Part shown: piece after piece, positions 24,803 through 32,838 of the stretch
Layout: each line of letters starts with the position of its first letter
Position numbering within the stretch: the stretch's first letter is position 1
Assembly (NCBI GenBank): GCA_944380395.1
Contig: CALWHM010000009.1
Span: 1-57,646, forward strand
DNA from: an uncultured Clostridia bacterium
GTDB lineage: Bacteria; Bacillota; Clostridia; Christensenellales; UBA3700
DNA: 57,646 nucleotides
Direction: 5' to 3'
Notes under the pieces: model-generated
Told to the model about the DNA's origin: nothing
Databases searched by the model: none
Seen by the model: only the letters and a program-made list of their open reading frames with translations
Translations under genes and position numbers: made by a program

Positions 24803-25654
24803 ATGGCAAAGAAAACGGACGTTTTTGAATTGAGCGGAGCAAAAGCTTACGACGAAAGCGGCAATCTGCTGGAAGGAGTGGAGGAAATAGACCTCAGATA
24901 TATAGACGCCAATCCCGACCAGCCGCGCAAAAACTTCGATACGGACGCCTTAGACGAGCTGGCGCGCTCCATAGCGCAGTACGGGGTCATACAGCCGATA
25001 ATCCTTTCCCCCGACGGCGGAAGGTTCACGGTCATAGCGGGCGAACGCAGACTGCGCGCGGCAAAAATAGCCGGACTGAAAAAGATCCCCGCGATAGTGC
25101 GCAGGCTGGACGACGTGGAACGCAGGGAGATAGCCCTGATAGAAAACCTGCAGCGCGAAGACCTCAATCCGATAGAAGAAGCCACCGCTTACAAGACGCT
25201 GATGGAACGCTTCGATCTCACGCAGGAAGAGCTTGCCTCCCGTTTGGGCAAAGGCAGACCCACCGTGGCGAACTCCCTGAGACTTCTCAATCTGGCGCCC
25301 GCCGTGCAGGAAATGCTCATCGCGGGCAGGCTCACGGCAGGTCATGCACGCGCTTTGGTCATAATCAAGGACCCCGTTGTTCAGACCACCTACGCGCAGG
25401 CGGCTTGCGATAAAAATCTGAGCGTAAGGCAGCTGGAATTTATGGTGCAGCGCTATGTCAACCCCGAAAAGAAGAAGCCCGTTCCCAAAACTCCGCTTTC
25501 TCCCGAATTGAAGGGGCTTGTCAAAGATATGCAGCACATATTCGCCACCAAGGTCAAAGCGGTGGGAACTCACGATAAGGGAAGGATATATATCGACTAC
25601 TATACGCAGAGCGATCTGCAGCGCATATTCGAACTTATTGAGAGGTTGAAGTGA
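24803..25654 (+). CDS. parB: Chromosome-partitioning ParB/Spo0J/Noc family protein
   Basis: This 283-aa CTP-dependent DNA clamp loads at parS and organises origin segregation. The N-terminal ParB domain has IDANPDQPRKNF, the CTP-binding GERRLRA (in VIAGERRLRAAK) and IALIENLQREDLNPIEEA. The central HTH is LTQEELASRLGKGRPTVAN, and the C-terminal dimerisation segment ends DLQRIFELIERLK. RBS GAAGGAG. It directly follows dnaA, but no parA/soj is adjacent, and the downstream gene is unrelated. Noc is the main alternative, but the sequence fits canonical ParB, and a near-perfect parS is present at 41620-41635. Confidence 0.93.
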   Translation: MAKKTDVFELSGAKAYDESGNLLEGVEEIDLRYIDANPDQPRKNFDTDALDELARSIAQYGVIQPIILSPDGGRFTVIAGERRLRAAKIAGLKKIPAIVRRLDDVERREIALIENLQREDLNPIEEATAYKTLMERFDLTQEELASRLGKGRPTVANSLRLLNLAPAVQEMLIAGRLTAGHARALVIIKDPVVQTTYAQAACDKNLSVRQLEFMVQRYVNPEKKKPVPKTPLSPELKGLVKDMQHIFATKVKAVGTHDKGRIYIDYYTQSDLQRIFELIERLK

Positions 25655-26970
25655 AAAAAATACTGCCCTGGCAAAAGCTGGATAACGCCGCCACCATCTT
25701 TCCTTTGATGTCCGGCAAGCGCAATCAGAACAATTTCCGTATGCAGGTGACCTTATCCTCACCCGTGGATAAACGCGCGCTGGAAACGGCGATAAACAAC
25801 GTGCTGGCGCGCTTTGAACAGTATAACGTCACCCTGAAAGGCGGCTTTATCTGGTACCGCTTTGAACGCGCGACGACGCCCGTCACCGTGGGCGACGCAA
25901 CCGAGTGGGGAATGTCCCCCCTGCCCCTTTTTGAAAAGGGCGGCAGGACGTTCCGCTTTAACGTGCAGGGCTGCGACATCTACGCCGACTTCTTCCACGC
26001 AATGGGCGACGGCGCGGGCACGGGAGAATTCTTAAAGGCGGTGGTGTTCGAATATCTGAAAGAAACGGGCTGCCCCGTAGAAGCGGAGGACCGGGTGATA
26101 ACCCTCTCCACGCCCGTGGATCCCGGAGAGAGCGAGGACGCCTTTCATAAATACTACAAGCCCCTGCCCTTGAACGAGCTGGAAGTCAAGTCGATGCAGG
26201 GGAGCAAGGCTTTTCACATAGAAGGCACGCGCTATGAAGACCACGGCGCGGAATGCGTGCAATACACGCTGCCTTCGCACGAAGTGCTGAATTTGTGCCA
26301 CTCCATAGGCTGTACGGTTACGGAGTATTTGGGCGCGGCGTTTGCAATGGCGGTTTATGACGGAATGATACGCGGAAAGCGCAAAAAAACGCGTGCGATA
26401 CAGCTTTTTATGCCTATAAATCTGCGCCGTTTCTTCCCTTCCGCCACGCTGAAAAACTTTTCCCTGTTTTCACGCGTGAAGATAGACACGTCCGTTCCCC
26501 CCACAATGGAGAGCTGCATAAAAGCCATACACGAAAGTTTGAAGAGGGACACGGACAAAGCCCTGCTGCAAAAAAAGATATGCACCACCGTGCGCGCGGA
26601 AGTGCTGGGCGTTATGCAGATCATTCCCCGCGCCCTGAAAAGATTTTTCCTGGGCTTTGCCAATCTGTTCTTCGGCAAGGGCAAAAAGACAGCCACCTTC
26701 TCCAACGTGGGCGTGCTGAAATTACCCGAGAGTATGCGCCCTTACGTGACAAACGTGCATTACAGCCTTTGGCCCAACTCCAACTCCCCGTATACGGCGG
26801 TGGTGGTTTCCGTGTGGGACAATCTGAACATCACGTTCAACAAAGCCATAAAAGAGGACAACATAGAGCGCGCCCTGAACGCGCGGTTTGCGGCGGATAA
26901 ACTTAAATACGCCTTCAACTCCCGTTTTTGGTCGGGAAATAAGAGGACAAACAAGGGTACTTCCCTGTAA
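25651..26970 (+). CDS. Condensation/alcohol-acetyltransferase-like acyltransferase
   Basis: This 439-aa protein has the CoA-dependent acyltransferase fold. The N-terminal WQKLDNAATIFPLMS is a common start in this family, and FFHAMGDGAGTGEF carries the HxxxDG-like catalytic motif (His near 114). A downstream FMPINLRRFFPSATLKNF and FSNVGVLKLPE fit the second half. No carrier-protein or adenylation domain is attached, so it is a stand-alone acyl transfer enzyme acting on an unknown acceptor. The start GTG overlaps the parB stop as GTGA, so its expression is coupled to parB, an odd pairing. Confidence 0.75.
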   Translation: MKKILPWQKLDNAATIFPLMSGKRNQNNFRMQVTLSSPVDKRALETAINNVLARFEQYNVTLKGGFIWYRFERATTPVTVGDATEWGMSPLPLFEKGGRTFRFNVQGCDIYADFFHAMGDGAGTGEFLKAVVFEYLKETGCPVEAEDRVITLSTPVDPGESEDAFHKYYKPLPLNELEVKSMQGSKAFHIEGTRYEDHGAECVQYTLPSHEVLNLCHSIGCTVTEYLGAAFAMAVYDGMIRGKRKKTRAIQLFMPINLRRFFPSATLKNFSLFSRVKIDTSVPPTMESCIKAIHESLKRDTDKALLQKKICTTVRAEVLGVMQIIPRALKRFFLGFANLFFGKGKKTATFSNVGVLKLPESMRPYVTNVHYSLWPNSNSPYTAVVVSVWDNLNITFNKAIKEDNIERALNARFAADKLKYAFNSRFWSGNKRTNKGTSL

Positions 26971-26999
26971 AATATAATAAAAAAATCGGAGAAACACTT

Positions 27000-27956
27000 A
27001 TGTATTACATCGGGATCGACGTGGGCGGTATGTCCATCAAAGCGGGCGTTACGGACAAGGACGGCAACGTGCTGCACAAAACCGTGCTTGTGACCAAGGG
27101 CGAGTACAGCGCGGAATACACCATTAGCAACGATATTCACGCGCTTATAGTAAAGCTGCTTTCGGAAGCGAATATCCCCGAAAGCGAAATTGCCGCGATA
27201 GGCATAGGTCAGGCGGGAAGCATAGATTCAGAGCGCGGCATTATAAATTATTGGAACAATATCCCGATGAAAAACGTACACGTGGTGGAAGAGCTGCACA
27301 AGTGGCACTCCTGCCCCGTGTTCATAGATAACGACGCCAACGTGGCTGCCTTGGGCGAATGCGTGTTCGGCGCCGCCAAGGGCATAAGGAATATGCTTTT
27401 GATAACGCTGGGCACGGGCGTGGGCAGCGGCATCATCATAGACGGCAAGATATACCGCGGAGAGTACGGCGCGGGCGCGGAAGCGGGCCATATGGGCATT
27501 GTTATGGACGGCGAGCCCTGCACCTGCGGCAGGCGCGGCTGCTGGGAGGCTTACGCTTCCGTATCCGCGCTCATCCGTCAGACAAAGGCGGCTATGGCGG
27601 CACACCCCGAAAGCAGTATGCACGGCATTGCGCGCGATATGGGCGAAGTGAACGGTATGACCGCGTTCAAAGCCGCACGCGGCGGCGACGAAACCGCGCT
27701 TGAAGTGGTGAAGCAATACGAACGCTATGTTGCCGAGGGGCTTATCAGCTTGCAGAATATCTTCCGCCCGCAGATGTTCCTCATAGGCGGAGGCATTTCC
27801 AAGGAGGGCGAATACCTCACCGCTCCGCTTGAAAAAATGGTATATGATGGAATGTTCGATAAGGAAACGGGCGACGGGATAAAGATCCGTTCCGCCGCGC
27901 TGCATAACGACGCGGGCATTTTGGGCGCAGCCGCTCTTGCCATAAAGAGCCTGTAA
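27000..27956 (+). CDS. ROK-family sugar kinase (glucokinase-like)
   Basis: This 318-aa cytoplasmic kinase phosphorylates glucose or a related sugar with ATP. The N-terminal phosphate loop is GIDVGGMSIKAGV. The ROK centre has FIDNDANVAALGE (catalytic Asp) and LGTGVGSGIIIDGKIYRG, then GHMGI and the zinc motif CTCGRRGCWEAY. The length is typical for Glk of this family. It starts 29 bp after the acyltransferase gene and ends at a strong terminator. Specificity for glucose is likely but not provable from sequence. Confidence 0.92.
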   Translation: MYYIGIDVGGMSIKAGVTDKDGNVLHKTVLVTKGEYSAEYTISNDIHALIVKLLSEANIPESEIAAIGIGQAGSIDSERGIINYWNNIPMKNVHVVEELHKWHSCPVFIDNDANVAALGECVFGAAKGIRNMLLITLGTGVGSGIIIDGKIYRGEYGAGAEAGHMGIVMDGEPCTCGRRGCWEAYASVSALIRQTKAAMAAHPESSMHGIARDMGEVNGMTAFKAARGGDETALEVVKQYERYVAEGLISLQNIFRPQMFLIGGGISKEGEYLTAPLEKMVYDGMFDKETGDGIKIRSAALHNDAGILGAAALAIKSL

Positions 27957-27977
27957 ACTTAACCTTGCAAACACTTG

Positions 27978-28009
27978 CCTTGAAGCGCGCCGCTTCAAGG
28001 CTTTTTTTA
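27978..28009 (+). terminator. Terminator after the ROK kinase
   Basis: CCTTGAAGCG-CGC-CGCTTCAAGG followed by CTTTTTTTAT, 21 bp after the stop. Confidence 0.85.
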
Positions 28010-28017
28010 TCAAAAAA

Positions 28018-28131
28018 ATAATGCCCGAACAATTCGGACATTATCGCCTAAAAAGATACGGAGAGCCTCGGTTCATCATCGGATGTAAGGAAGGGGGAGA
28101 AAACGAGGGTGTACCGCGACCTCTCCGCATA
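28018..28131 (-). ncRNA. Candidate structured small RNA with own promoter and terminator
   Basis: On the minus strand a promoter (TTGCCC-N17-TGTTAT, 28166-28138) would start RNA at about 28131. The first bases, ATGCGGAGAG, pair with CTCTCCGTAT (28065-28056) to close a domain. Inside it CCTCG/CGAGG (28108-28104 with 28070-28066) and CATC/GATG form further stems. An intrinsic terminator AATGTCCGAA-TTG-TTCGGGCATT plus a run of T ends near 28018. On the plus strand the same stretch contains GGGTGTACCGCG, one base short of the T-box core, but no plus-strand gene follows. The class is not recognised. The 28010-28300 interval holds no protein gene. Confidence 0.45.
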
Positions 28132-28137
28132 TATATA

Positions 28138-28166
28138 ATAACACATTTTTCTGCGTTTGTGGGCAA
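28138..28166 (-). promoter_or_regulatory. Promoter of candidate small RNA
   Basis: TTGCCC (28166-28161), 17 bp, TGTTAT (28143-28138) on the minus strand, positioned so that the RNA starts at its closing stem. Confidence 0.4.
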
Positions 28167-28315
28167 AGTTTCAAAAACTTTACCAAAATTTCAAAATTCT
28201 TACATATATTAGATTTTTCTCAATCAAACCCTTTATTTTGCAAAAATTTTCCGCGGAAAACGACGTTCTTCCCGACGTTACGGCGGGGCTTGCGCCGCGT
28301 TCCGCGATTGCCGCT

Positions 28316-29779
28316 TTATCTGAACACCGTATTGTCCTCTCCCTGATAGGGGCGCTGGCGGCTTTGGAAGGAGCCGTCCGGGCTTATCTTTATCTCCGTG
28401 CCTCCGCGCTGTTCTATCTCCTTGGCTATGCCGATATATGCAATGTAGTCTATGCTCATACCGTATTCCAGACGAACGGTGACGTCCTCCCCTTCGGAGT
28501 TCTTCGTCTTCACGTCTATGGCATAGGTGTTATAATGGTCGTGTCCGCAGAATATGCCCTGTCCGCCCTTATCCGCCGCCGTTTCAAACACCAAATCTTC
28601 GTTCACGCCGGGGAAGGATTTTTCTCCGCTCTCTCCCGCCTTGCCGAATACATAGGTCACGTTTTCCGTATTTTGATGTCCGTTATCCTTATATTCGCTC
28701 CAATATGTGCCGTATTCGCGCAGAGGGATATGGAAGAAGAGCAGGCTTTTTACCACGCTGCCGCCGTTATACTCTTTCAGCGCGTCCATCTCGCCCGCAT
28801 ACCAATCTATCTGATCCTGATGTATGTTGTCGTACTTCCACGCTATGCCGAAGTAGTCGCCGTCCGTGTAGGAGTGGGAGTCGAACATTACCATGGCTTG
28901 CGTCAGATGCGTATTCTCCACGTTCGCGTCATAGCTTTGAATGTCCGTTATCTTCACGTTCTCGCCGTTCGGGTGGCGCACCAGGATGATGTCGTTGCCC
29001 AAGCCGGCTATATCTTCCTCTCCTTCCCTGTACAAGAACTTGTCCCACTCTCCGGATTCGTTCATCTCCGTGAAGTAGTCGGAGATCTCCTCTCTGTCAT
29101 ACAGGCTGTAAATTTCCGTATCGTGGTTGCCGAAGCACACCGTCCAATACACGTCCAGCTCGTCCATAAGCGTGCCGAACATCTCTATTTCCCTCTTGTT
29201 GTTCAGCGTCCCCGCGGCATACGGCACGGGGAAGCCCAAGTCGCCCGTGACTATCACAAGGTCCGCCTTTACGCGCTGCACCACCGTGCGCACCGCGTCC
29301 AGCGCCCATCTGTCCTTTTGTGCGGAGAACGGACCCGCGCCCAAGTGGATATCCGTCAAATGCAATATTCTGAATTCGTCGTCGGGGGAAGACGCCACGA
29401 ACTCGTAATATCCCGTGTCGCTCTCGTCAGCGTCTATCAGCGTGAAAGAAGACTCGTATTCCACCGCCTCTATCGTGGCTATATAGTCAAAATTGCCCGA
29501 ATAGCCCACATAGCTGACTATCGCGAATATGGAACAGAACACCGCGATAACTCCGAACACGCACCCCACGATGATAAGGTCGCGCTTGCGGCGCTTTTTC
29601 TTTTCTTCGGGGGTCATATCCTTGCGGCGCTTTTTCTTTTTTTTGCCGTCTTCTTCCTCAAAGTACTTTTCTTCGTTTTCGGAAGACTCTTTCTGCGGCA
29701 AAGCCTGCTCCGCCCGCTCTTCTTCCGCCGGCGTGACGCCCTCTTCTTCGTGGCTGAGCTTTTCTTCGTCTTTTCTCAT
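28316..29779 (-). CDS. Membrane-anchored metallophosphoesterase
   Basis: This 487-aa protein has three parts. A highly charged cytoplasmic N-terminus (residues 1-65, runs of E and K) is followed by one membrane helix (LIIVGCVFGVIAVFCSIFAI, about 67-86) and an extracellular calcineurin-like phosphoesterase. The metal motifs are ILHLTDIHLG (DxH), VIVTGDLG (GDxx), CFGNHDTE (GNHD), FFHIPL and FCGHDHYN (GHxH), so a dinuclear metal site is complete. The ATG at 29779 overlaps the CDF stop as ATGA and follows GGAGG. The substrate may be a nucleotide, a cell-wall precursor or a phospholipid; this is not resolvable. Confidence 0.88.
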   Translation of the reverse strand: MRKDEEKLSHEEEGVTPAEEERAEQALPQKESSENEEKYFEEEDGKKKKKRRKDMTPEEKKKRRKRDLIIVGCVFGVIAVFCSIFAIVSYVGYSGNFDYIATIEAVEYESSFTLIDADESDTGYYEFVASSPDDEFRILHLTDIHLGAGPFSAQKDRWALDAVRTVVQRVKADLVIVTGDLGFPVPYAAGTLNNKREIEMFGTLMDELDVYWTVCFGNHDTEIYSLYDREEISDYFTEMNESGEWDKFLYREGEEDIAGLGNDIILVRHPNGENVKITDIQSYDANVENTHLTQAMVMFDSHSYTDGDYFGIAWKYDNIHQDQIDWYAGEMDALKEYNGGSVVKSLLFFHIPLREYGTYWSEYKDNGHQNTENVTYVFGKAGESGEKSFPGVNEDLVFETAADKGGQGIFCGHDHYNTYAIDVKTKNSEGEDVTVRLEYGMSIDYIAYIGIAKEIEQRGGTEIKISPDGSFQSRQRPYQGEDNTVFR

Positions 29780-30642
29780 ATTTCCTCCTCTATTCGGGCG
29801 TATGTGACGAAAATCCCGTATTTTTCCGCCACCGCCTTTATAGTTTCCTCTGCGGCAAGAATTTCTTCCTGCCCCGCCCATTCTTCAAAGTCCAGCCTCA
29901 CATAGGCTTCCGCACGCTTGGCTCCGCAATCGTAAAGCTTTATGCGCGCGTCCTTCACGCCTTTTTGGTCGAGCGCCAGCTTTTTCAATCCCCGCTCCCT
30001 GCGCTCGTCCCTGCCTCCCAGCAGCTTATATGCCGCTTCCGCAAGCAATTTTATCCCCTGCACTATCATAATTATGCTCACCGCCAGCCCCACCGCGGCG
30101 TCCGCCGGGAAGGAGATGTAGCGGGACAAAAACAGCCCCACCAGCGTGAACAACGTTATGCACGTATCCAATATGCTGTCTATGACCTGCGCCTTTATCA
30201 CCCCGGACGGATACTTTGCGTTGAGCGCTCCGTACCCCGCCGCCATTCCCGCTTTGATCAAGACCGTGGCGGCTATTATGCCGAACTGCACCCATGAGAA
30301 CGTGACCACCGGGTGATAAAAGAATCTGTCCGAAGCCTGCCACGCAAACACTCCGCCCACCGCTATGACTATCACCGCCATAAGCAGCGTGACCAGATAT
30401 TCCGTTCTGCCCAGCCCGGACGGGAATTTTTTATGCTTTTTGCCTTCCAGCGAAAAGCCCGCCGCCGCGCCCGCAGATGAAAACACGTCGCCGAAGTTGT
30501 TCACCCCGTCGGAGATTATGGCAATGCTGTTGGTGTAAACGCCGCATAAAACTTTGGTTATTCCCAAAAGGAAATTTATTCCGCTACCGCAGGCGGACGC
30601 AATAATTTTTATCTTTCTTTCTTCCGCGGCGGAAGCAGCCAT
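29776..30642 (-). CDS. Cation diffusion facilitator (CDF) transporter
   Basis: This 288-aa membrane protein exports divalent metal by proton antiport. Six helices can be followed: NFLLGITKVLCGV, TNSIAIISDGVNNFGD, YLVTLLMAVIVIAVGG and FGIIAATVLIKAGMAAGYGA, then VIDSILDTCITLFTLVG and AVGLAVSIIMIVQG. The metal site in TM2 is NNFGD and in TM5 DSILD. An Asn/Asp rather than His/Asp set favours manganese or iron over zinc (family knowledge). The C-terminal cytoplasmic domain has VKDARIKLYDCG. The start at 30642 follows GGAGG, six bases away. It is translationally coupled to the phosphoesterase. Confidence 0.88.
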   Translation of the reverse strand: MAASAAEERKIKIIASACGSGINFLLGITKVLCGVYTNSIAIISDGVNNFGDVFSSAGAAAGFSLEGKKHKKFPSGLGRTEYLVTLLMAVIVIAVGGVFAWQASDRFFYHPVVTFSWVQFGIIAATVLIKAGMAAGYGALNAKYPSGVIKAQVIDSILDTCITLFTLVGLFLSRYISFPADAAVGLAVSIIMIVQGIKLLAEAAYKLLGGRDERRERGLKKLALDQKGVKDARIKLYDCGAKRAEAYVRLDFEEWAGQEEILAAEETIKAVAEKYGIFVTYARIEEEI

Positions 30643-30858
30643 ATATACCTCCGTCTTTCGCGCGCAAGTTTCCCATAATTTTCCCGCGCGGCACCCGCCG
30701 TCAAAGGGCGGCACTATGTTGAGTTATATATATTATAACAGATAAATCGGCTTTTGCGCCAAAAACTTGAAAATTTTTTGACATAAGCGCGCCTCTTATC
30801 TGTGATACGCCTTAAATCAAGCGCCCTCCGCGCATAAACGCCTTTTCAAAAACGCCGT

Positions 30859-30938
30859 TTTTCAAGTAGCAACTAACAGCACCGCAGGGAAGGCGTGTCA
30901 GACAAGGAAAGACTGTTGCGCATCGCAGGGAGCGTACT
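30859..30938. repeat. 80-bp intergenic repeat, copy 1
   Basis: This segment, starting TTTTCAAGTAGCAACTAAC and ending GGGAGCGTACT, recurs once at 30956 with a single base difference (AGGGAAGG versus AGAGAAGG), at a 97-bp period. Confidence 0.9.
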
Positions 30939-30955
30939 GTAAAAATTATTACCAC

Positions 30956-31035
30956 TTTTCAAGTAGCAACTAACAGCACCGCAGAGAAGGCGTGTCAGAC
31001 AAGGAAAGACTGTTGCGCATCGCAGGGAGCGTACT
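30956..31035. repeat. 80-bp intergenic repeat, copy 2, followed by an inverted arm
   Basis: This second copy is continued by CCTTGTACGTGACC, then AGTAAGCAACTGTCTTGACAC and GCGCCTTATATGCGGTGC (to about 31097). These are imperfect reverse complements of the copy's own GCACCGCAG...AAGGCGTGTCAGACAAG...GTTGC. Copy 2 plus tail could fold into a long imperfect hairpin, the form of a non-autonomous repetitive palindromic element; copy 1 looks like a truncated or duplicated half. Confidence 0.75.
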
Positions 31036-31117
31036 CCTTGTACGTGACCAAGTAAGCAACTGTCTTGACACAGTATCACGCGCCTTATATGCGGTGCCCG
31101 CGTGGGCGAAAAAAGCG

Positions 31118-31152
31118 TGAGAAAAAATTCCGATAGGCTTACCGCCTCTCGG
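31118..31152 (-). terminator. birA: birA terminator
   Basis: CCGATAGGC-TTACC-GCCTCTCGG with a T-run on the minus strand (AATTTTTTCTC), 26 bp past the birA stop. It shares sequence with the rpsT terminator at 7347-7377. Confidence 0.65.
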
Positions 31153-31177
31153 ATATTTTTGAATTAGCTTTTTTCGC

Positions 31178-32143
31178 TTAAAGAATAATACTCACTTCGC
31201 CGGTATTGAGTTTAATAACATTATTATTATTATTACTATTGTCGCTGTTATTAACGCGCACATAGAGGGCGCCGTCGTTATCTATGTTTTCGGCGGTGCC
31301 GAAGTAGGTTATGCCATCCTTTTCAAAGGTTATGTGTTCGCCGATGACGCAGGAGAGTTTGCGGTATTCGTCCATAAACTCGCGGGTGGAGAGTTGCTTT
31401 GCAACGAGCGCAAGCTCCGCTATTATTTTGCCGATGAGTGCGTCACGCTCTTCTTCGCTCACGCTTGATTTGAGCGAACGCGCTTTTTTTTGCAATTCCT
31501 CGGGCATTTCTCCGGTGACGTTTATGCCTATTCCGACCACCGCGCCCAAAATGCCTCCGCCCGCCGCGGTAAGCGATTGAGTGAGGATACCGCACACTTT
31601 TTTACCATCCAAATAAAGGTCGTTGACCCACTTTATTTTAACTTCTATGCCGAAAACGTCCTTTATGGCGCGCGCCGCCGCCACCGCCGCCGCGGGAGTA
31701 AGCGTGAGCATGTCGGGATAACTTTCTATCCCCCTTATGGCAACGCTCATATAAATGCCCGTACCGGGCGGAGAAAAGAATTTTCTGCCCACTCTGCCCC
31801 TGCCCGCGCGTTGGGAATTAGCCGCAACGGCGGTGAGGTGCGGGCACCCCTCTTTGAGCAGTTCAAGCGCCGTATCGTTGGTGGAGTCAGCCACCGAAAA
31901 CAGAAAAACGGGAGTTCCCGTCCCTGCCGCCCGGGTAACGGTACGCGCGCTCGGAGGGCGGCATTCTTTAAGCGCATATCCGCGCGAACTTCCGCCGACA
32001 ATCTCATACCCTTTGGAGCGCAAAGTTTTCACCGCTTTCCACACTGCGGCGCGCGATATGCCCAGCTCCCGCGCCATCTCCTCCCCGGACACGCAGCCTT
32101 TTTTCAGCCTTTCCAGCACTTTCTGCGCAGTAACGCCCCTCAT
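31178..32143 (-). CDS. birA: Biotin-[acetyl-CoA-carboxylase] ligase / biotin repressor
   Basis: This 321-aa bifunctional protein activates biotin to biotinyl-AMP and attaches it to carboxylase BCCP; with its HTH it can repress biotin genes. The N-terminal winged HTH reads SGEEMARELGISRAAVWKAV. The catalytic core has NSQRAGRGRVGRKFFSPPG (ATP/biotin loop), then KWVNDLYLDGKKVCGILTQ and GIGINV. The C-terminal SH3-like domain contains an unusual Asn-rich run (about ten residues of N, S and D) encoded by an ATT/AAT-type trinucleotide repeat at 31215-31255. It overlaps radC by 4 bp. Confidence 0.95.
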   Translation of the reverse strand: MRGVTAQKVLERLKKGCVSGEEMARELGISRAAVWKAVKTLRSKGYEIVGGSSRGYALKECRPPSARTVTRAAGTGTPVFLFSVADSTNDTALELLKEGCPHLTAVAANSQRAGRGRVGRKFFSPPGTGIYMSVAIRGIESYPDMLTLTPAAAVAAARAIKDVFGIEVKIKWVNDLYLDGKKVCGILTQSLTAAGGGILGAVVGIGINVTGEMPEELQKKARSLKSSVSEEERDALIGKIIAELALVAKQLSTREFMDEYRKLSCVIGEHITFEKDGITYFGTAENIDNDGALYVRVNNSDNSNNNNNVIKLNTGEVSIIL

Positions 32144-32835
32144 CTGTGTTTACCGTTGAGCATAAAATTGAACGCAAAGCTGAACACCTGCTTGCGCCCC
32201 ACTATAAGGTGATCCTTCACCTCTATTCCCGAACCTTTGAACAAATCCACCACGCGCGCGGTAAATTCCGCGTCGTCTTTGGACGGACGCGCCCTGTCTT
32301 CCAAATGGTTGTGCAGAATATAGAGCATTTTGGCGTCCTTGTCCAGCGCGGCGCGAATGAGCGATTTTGCGGACATCGTCACGCTGTTTTCATTGCCGCG
32401 CGCCACTTCCCAAAGTCCCGCCACCCCGGCATCATTCGTAAGGAAAAGCGCATACACGCGCTCCGTATCCATATCGGCAAAGAGCTTGTGCGCGTACTGC
32501 GCCACCGAATACGAGTCGGGAAAACGCGCGTTCCAAGCGTAACTATGCCTGCAACGCTCGTCAATCTCCATAATATGCGATAGAAAAAGCGAAGCGTTGG
32601 ACGTCATGCCCGGCACTTCGCTTAACTCCGTCATACCTGCGGAAAGCACGCCTGCGAACGAGCCGAATCTGGCTATCAGTTCGTGCGCAAGCGGATTGGT
32701 ATCCTTTCTGGGGATAAACGGATAGAGCAGATATTCCAGCAGTTCATGGTCGCGCAGGGCGGCAATTCCGCCGTTGATGATCCTGTCGCGCATGCGCTGC
32801 CTGTGATTTTCATGAACGTTCCGCCCTTTTTCCAT
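32140..32835 (-). CDS. radC: RadC/JAB-domain DNA repair-family protein
   Basis: This 231-aa protein has an N-terminal UPF0758/RadC helix-hairpin region (LRDHELLEYLLYPFIPRKDT, then LSEVPGMTSNASL) and a C-terminal JAB/MPN domain. The metal motif HxH-x7-S-x2-D is present as HNHLEDRARPSKDD, but the usual PSGDP loop is replaced by LEDRAR. The biological role of RadC is unsettled. It sits between jag and birA in one minus-strand run with coupled starts (3-4 bp gaps or overlaps). No clear RBS precedes the ATG at 32835. Confidence 0.88.
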   Translation of the reverse strand: MEKGRNVHENHRQRMRDRIINGGIAALRDHELLEYLLYPFIPRKDTNPLAHELIARFGSFAGVLSAGMTELSEVPGMTSNASLFLSHIMEIDERCRHSYAWNARFPDSYSVAQYAHKLFADMDTERVYALFLTNDAGVAGLWEVARGNENSVTMSAKSLIRAALDKDAKMLYILHNHLEDRARPSKDDAEFTARVVDLFKGSGIEVKDHLIVGRKQVFSFAFNFMLNGKHR

Positions 32836-32838
32836 ATG

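Larger units (their letters stand above)
30643..31117. other. Gene-free interval with repeat elements
   Basis: 475 bp upstream of the CDF gene and downstream of birA. It holds the duplicated 80-bp repeat and its partly inverted arm (see the next two entries), and the CDF promoter region near 30720-30745 (AT-rich, TATATATTATAAC). No ORF is credible. Confidence 0.6.

Noticed and set aside
28100-28130. Functional T-box riboswitch on the plus strand
   Set aside because: The core lacks one base, no specifier stem or terminator arrangement fits, and no plus-strand gene lies downstream; kept only as a curiosity in the small-RNA finding.
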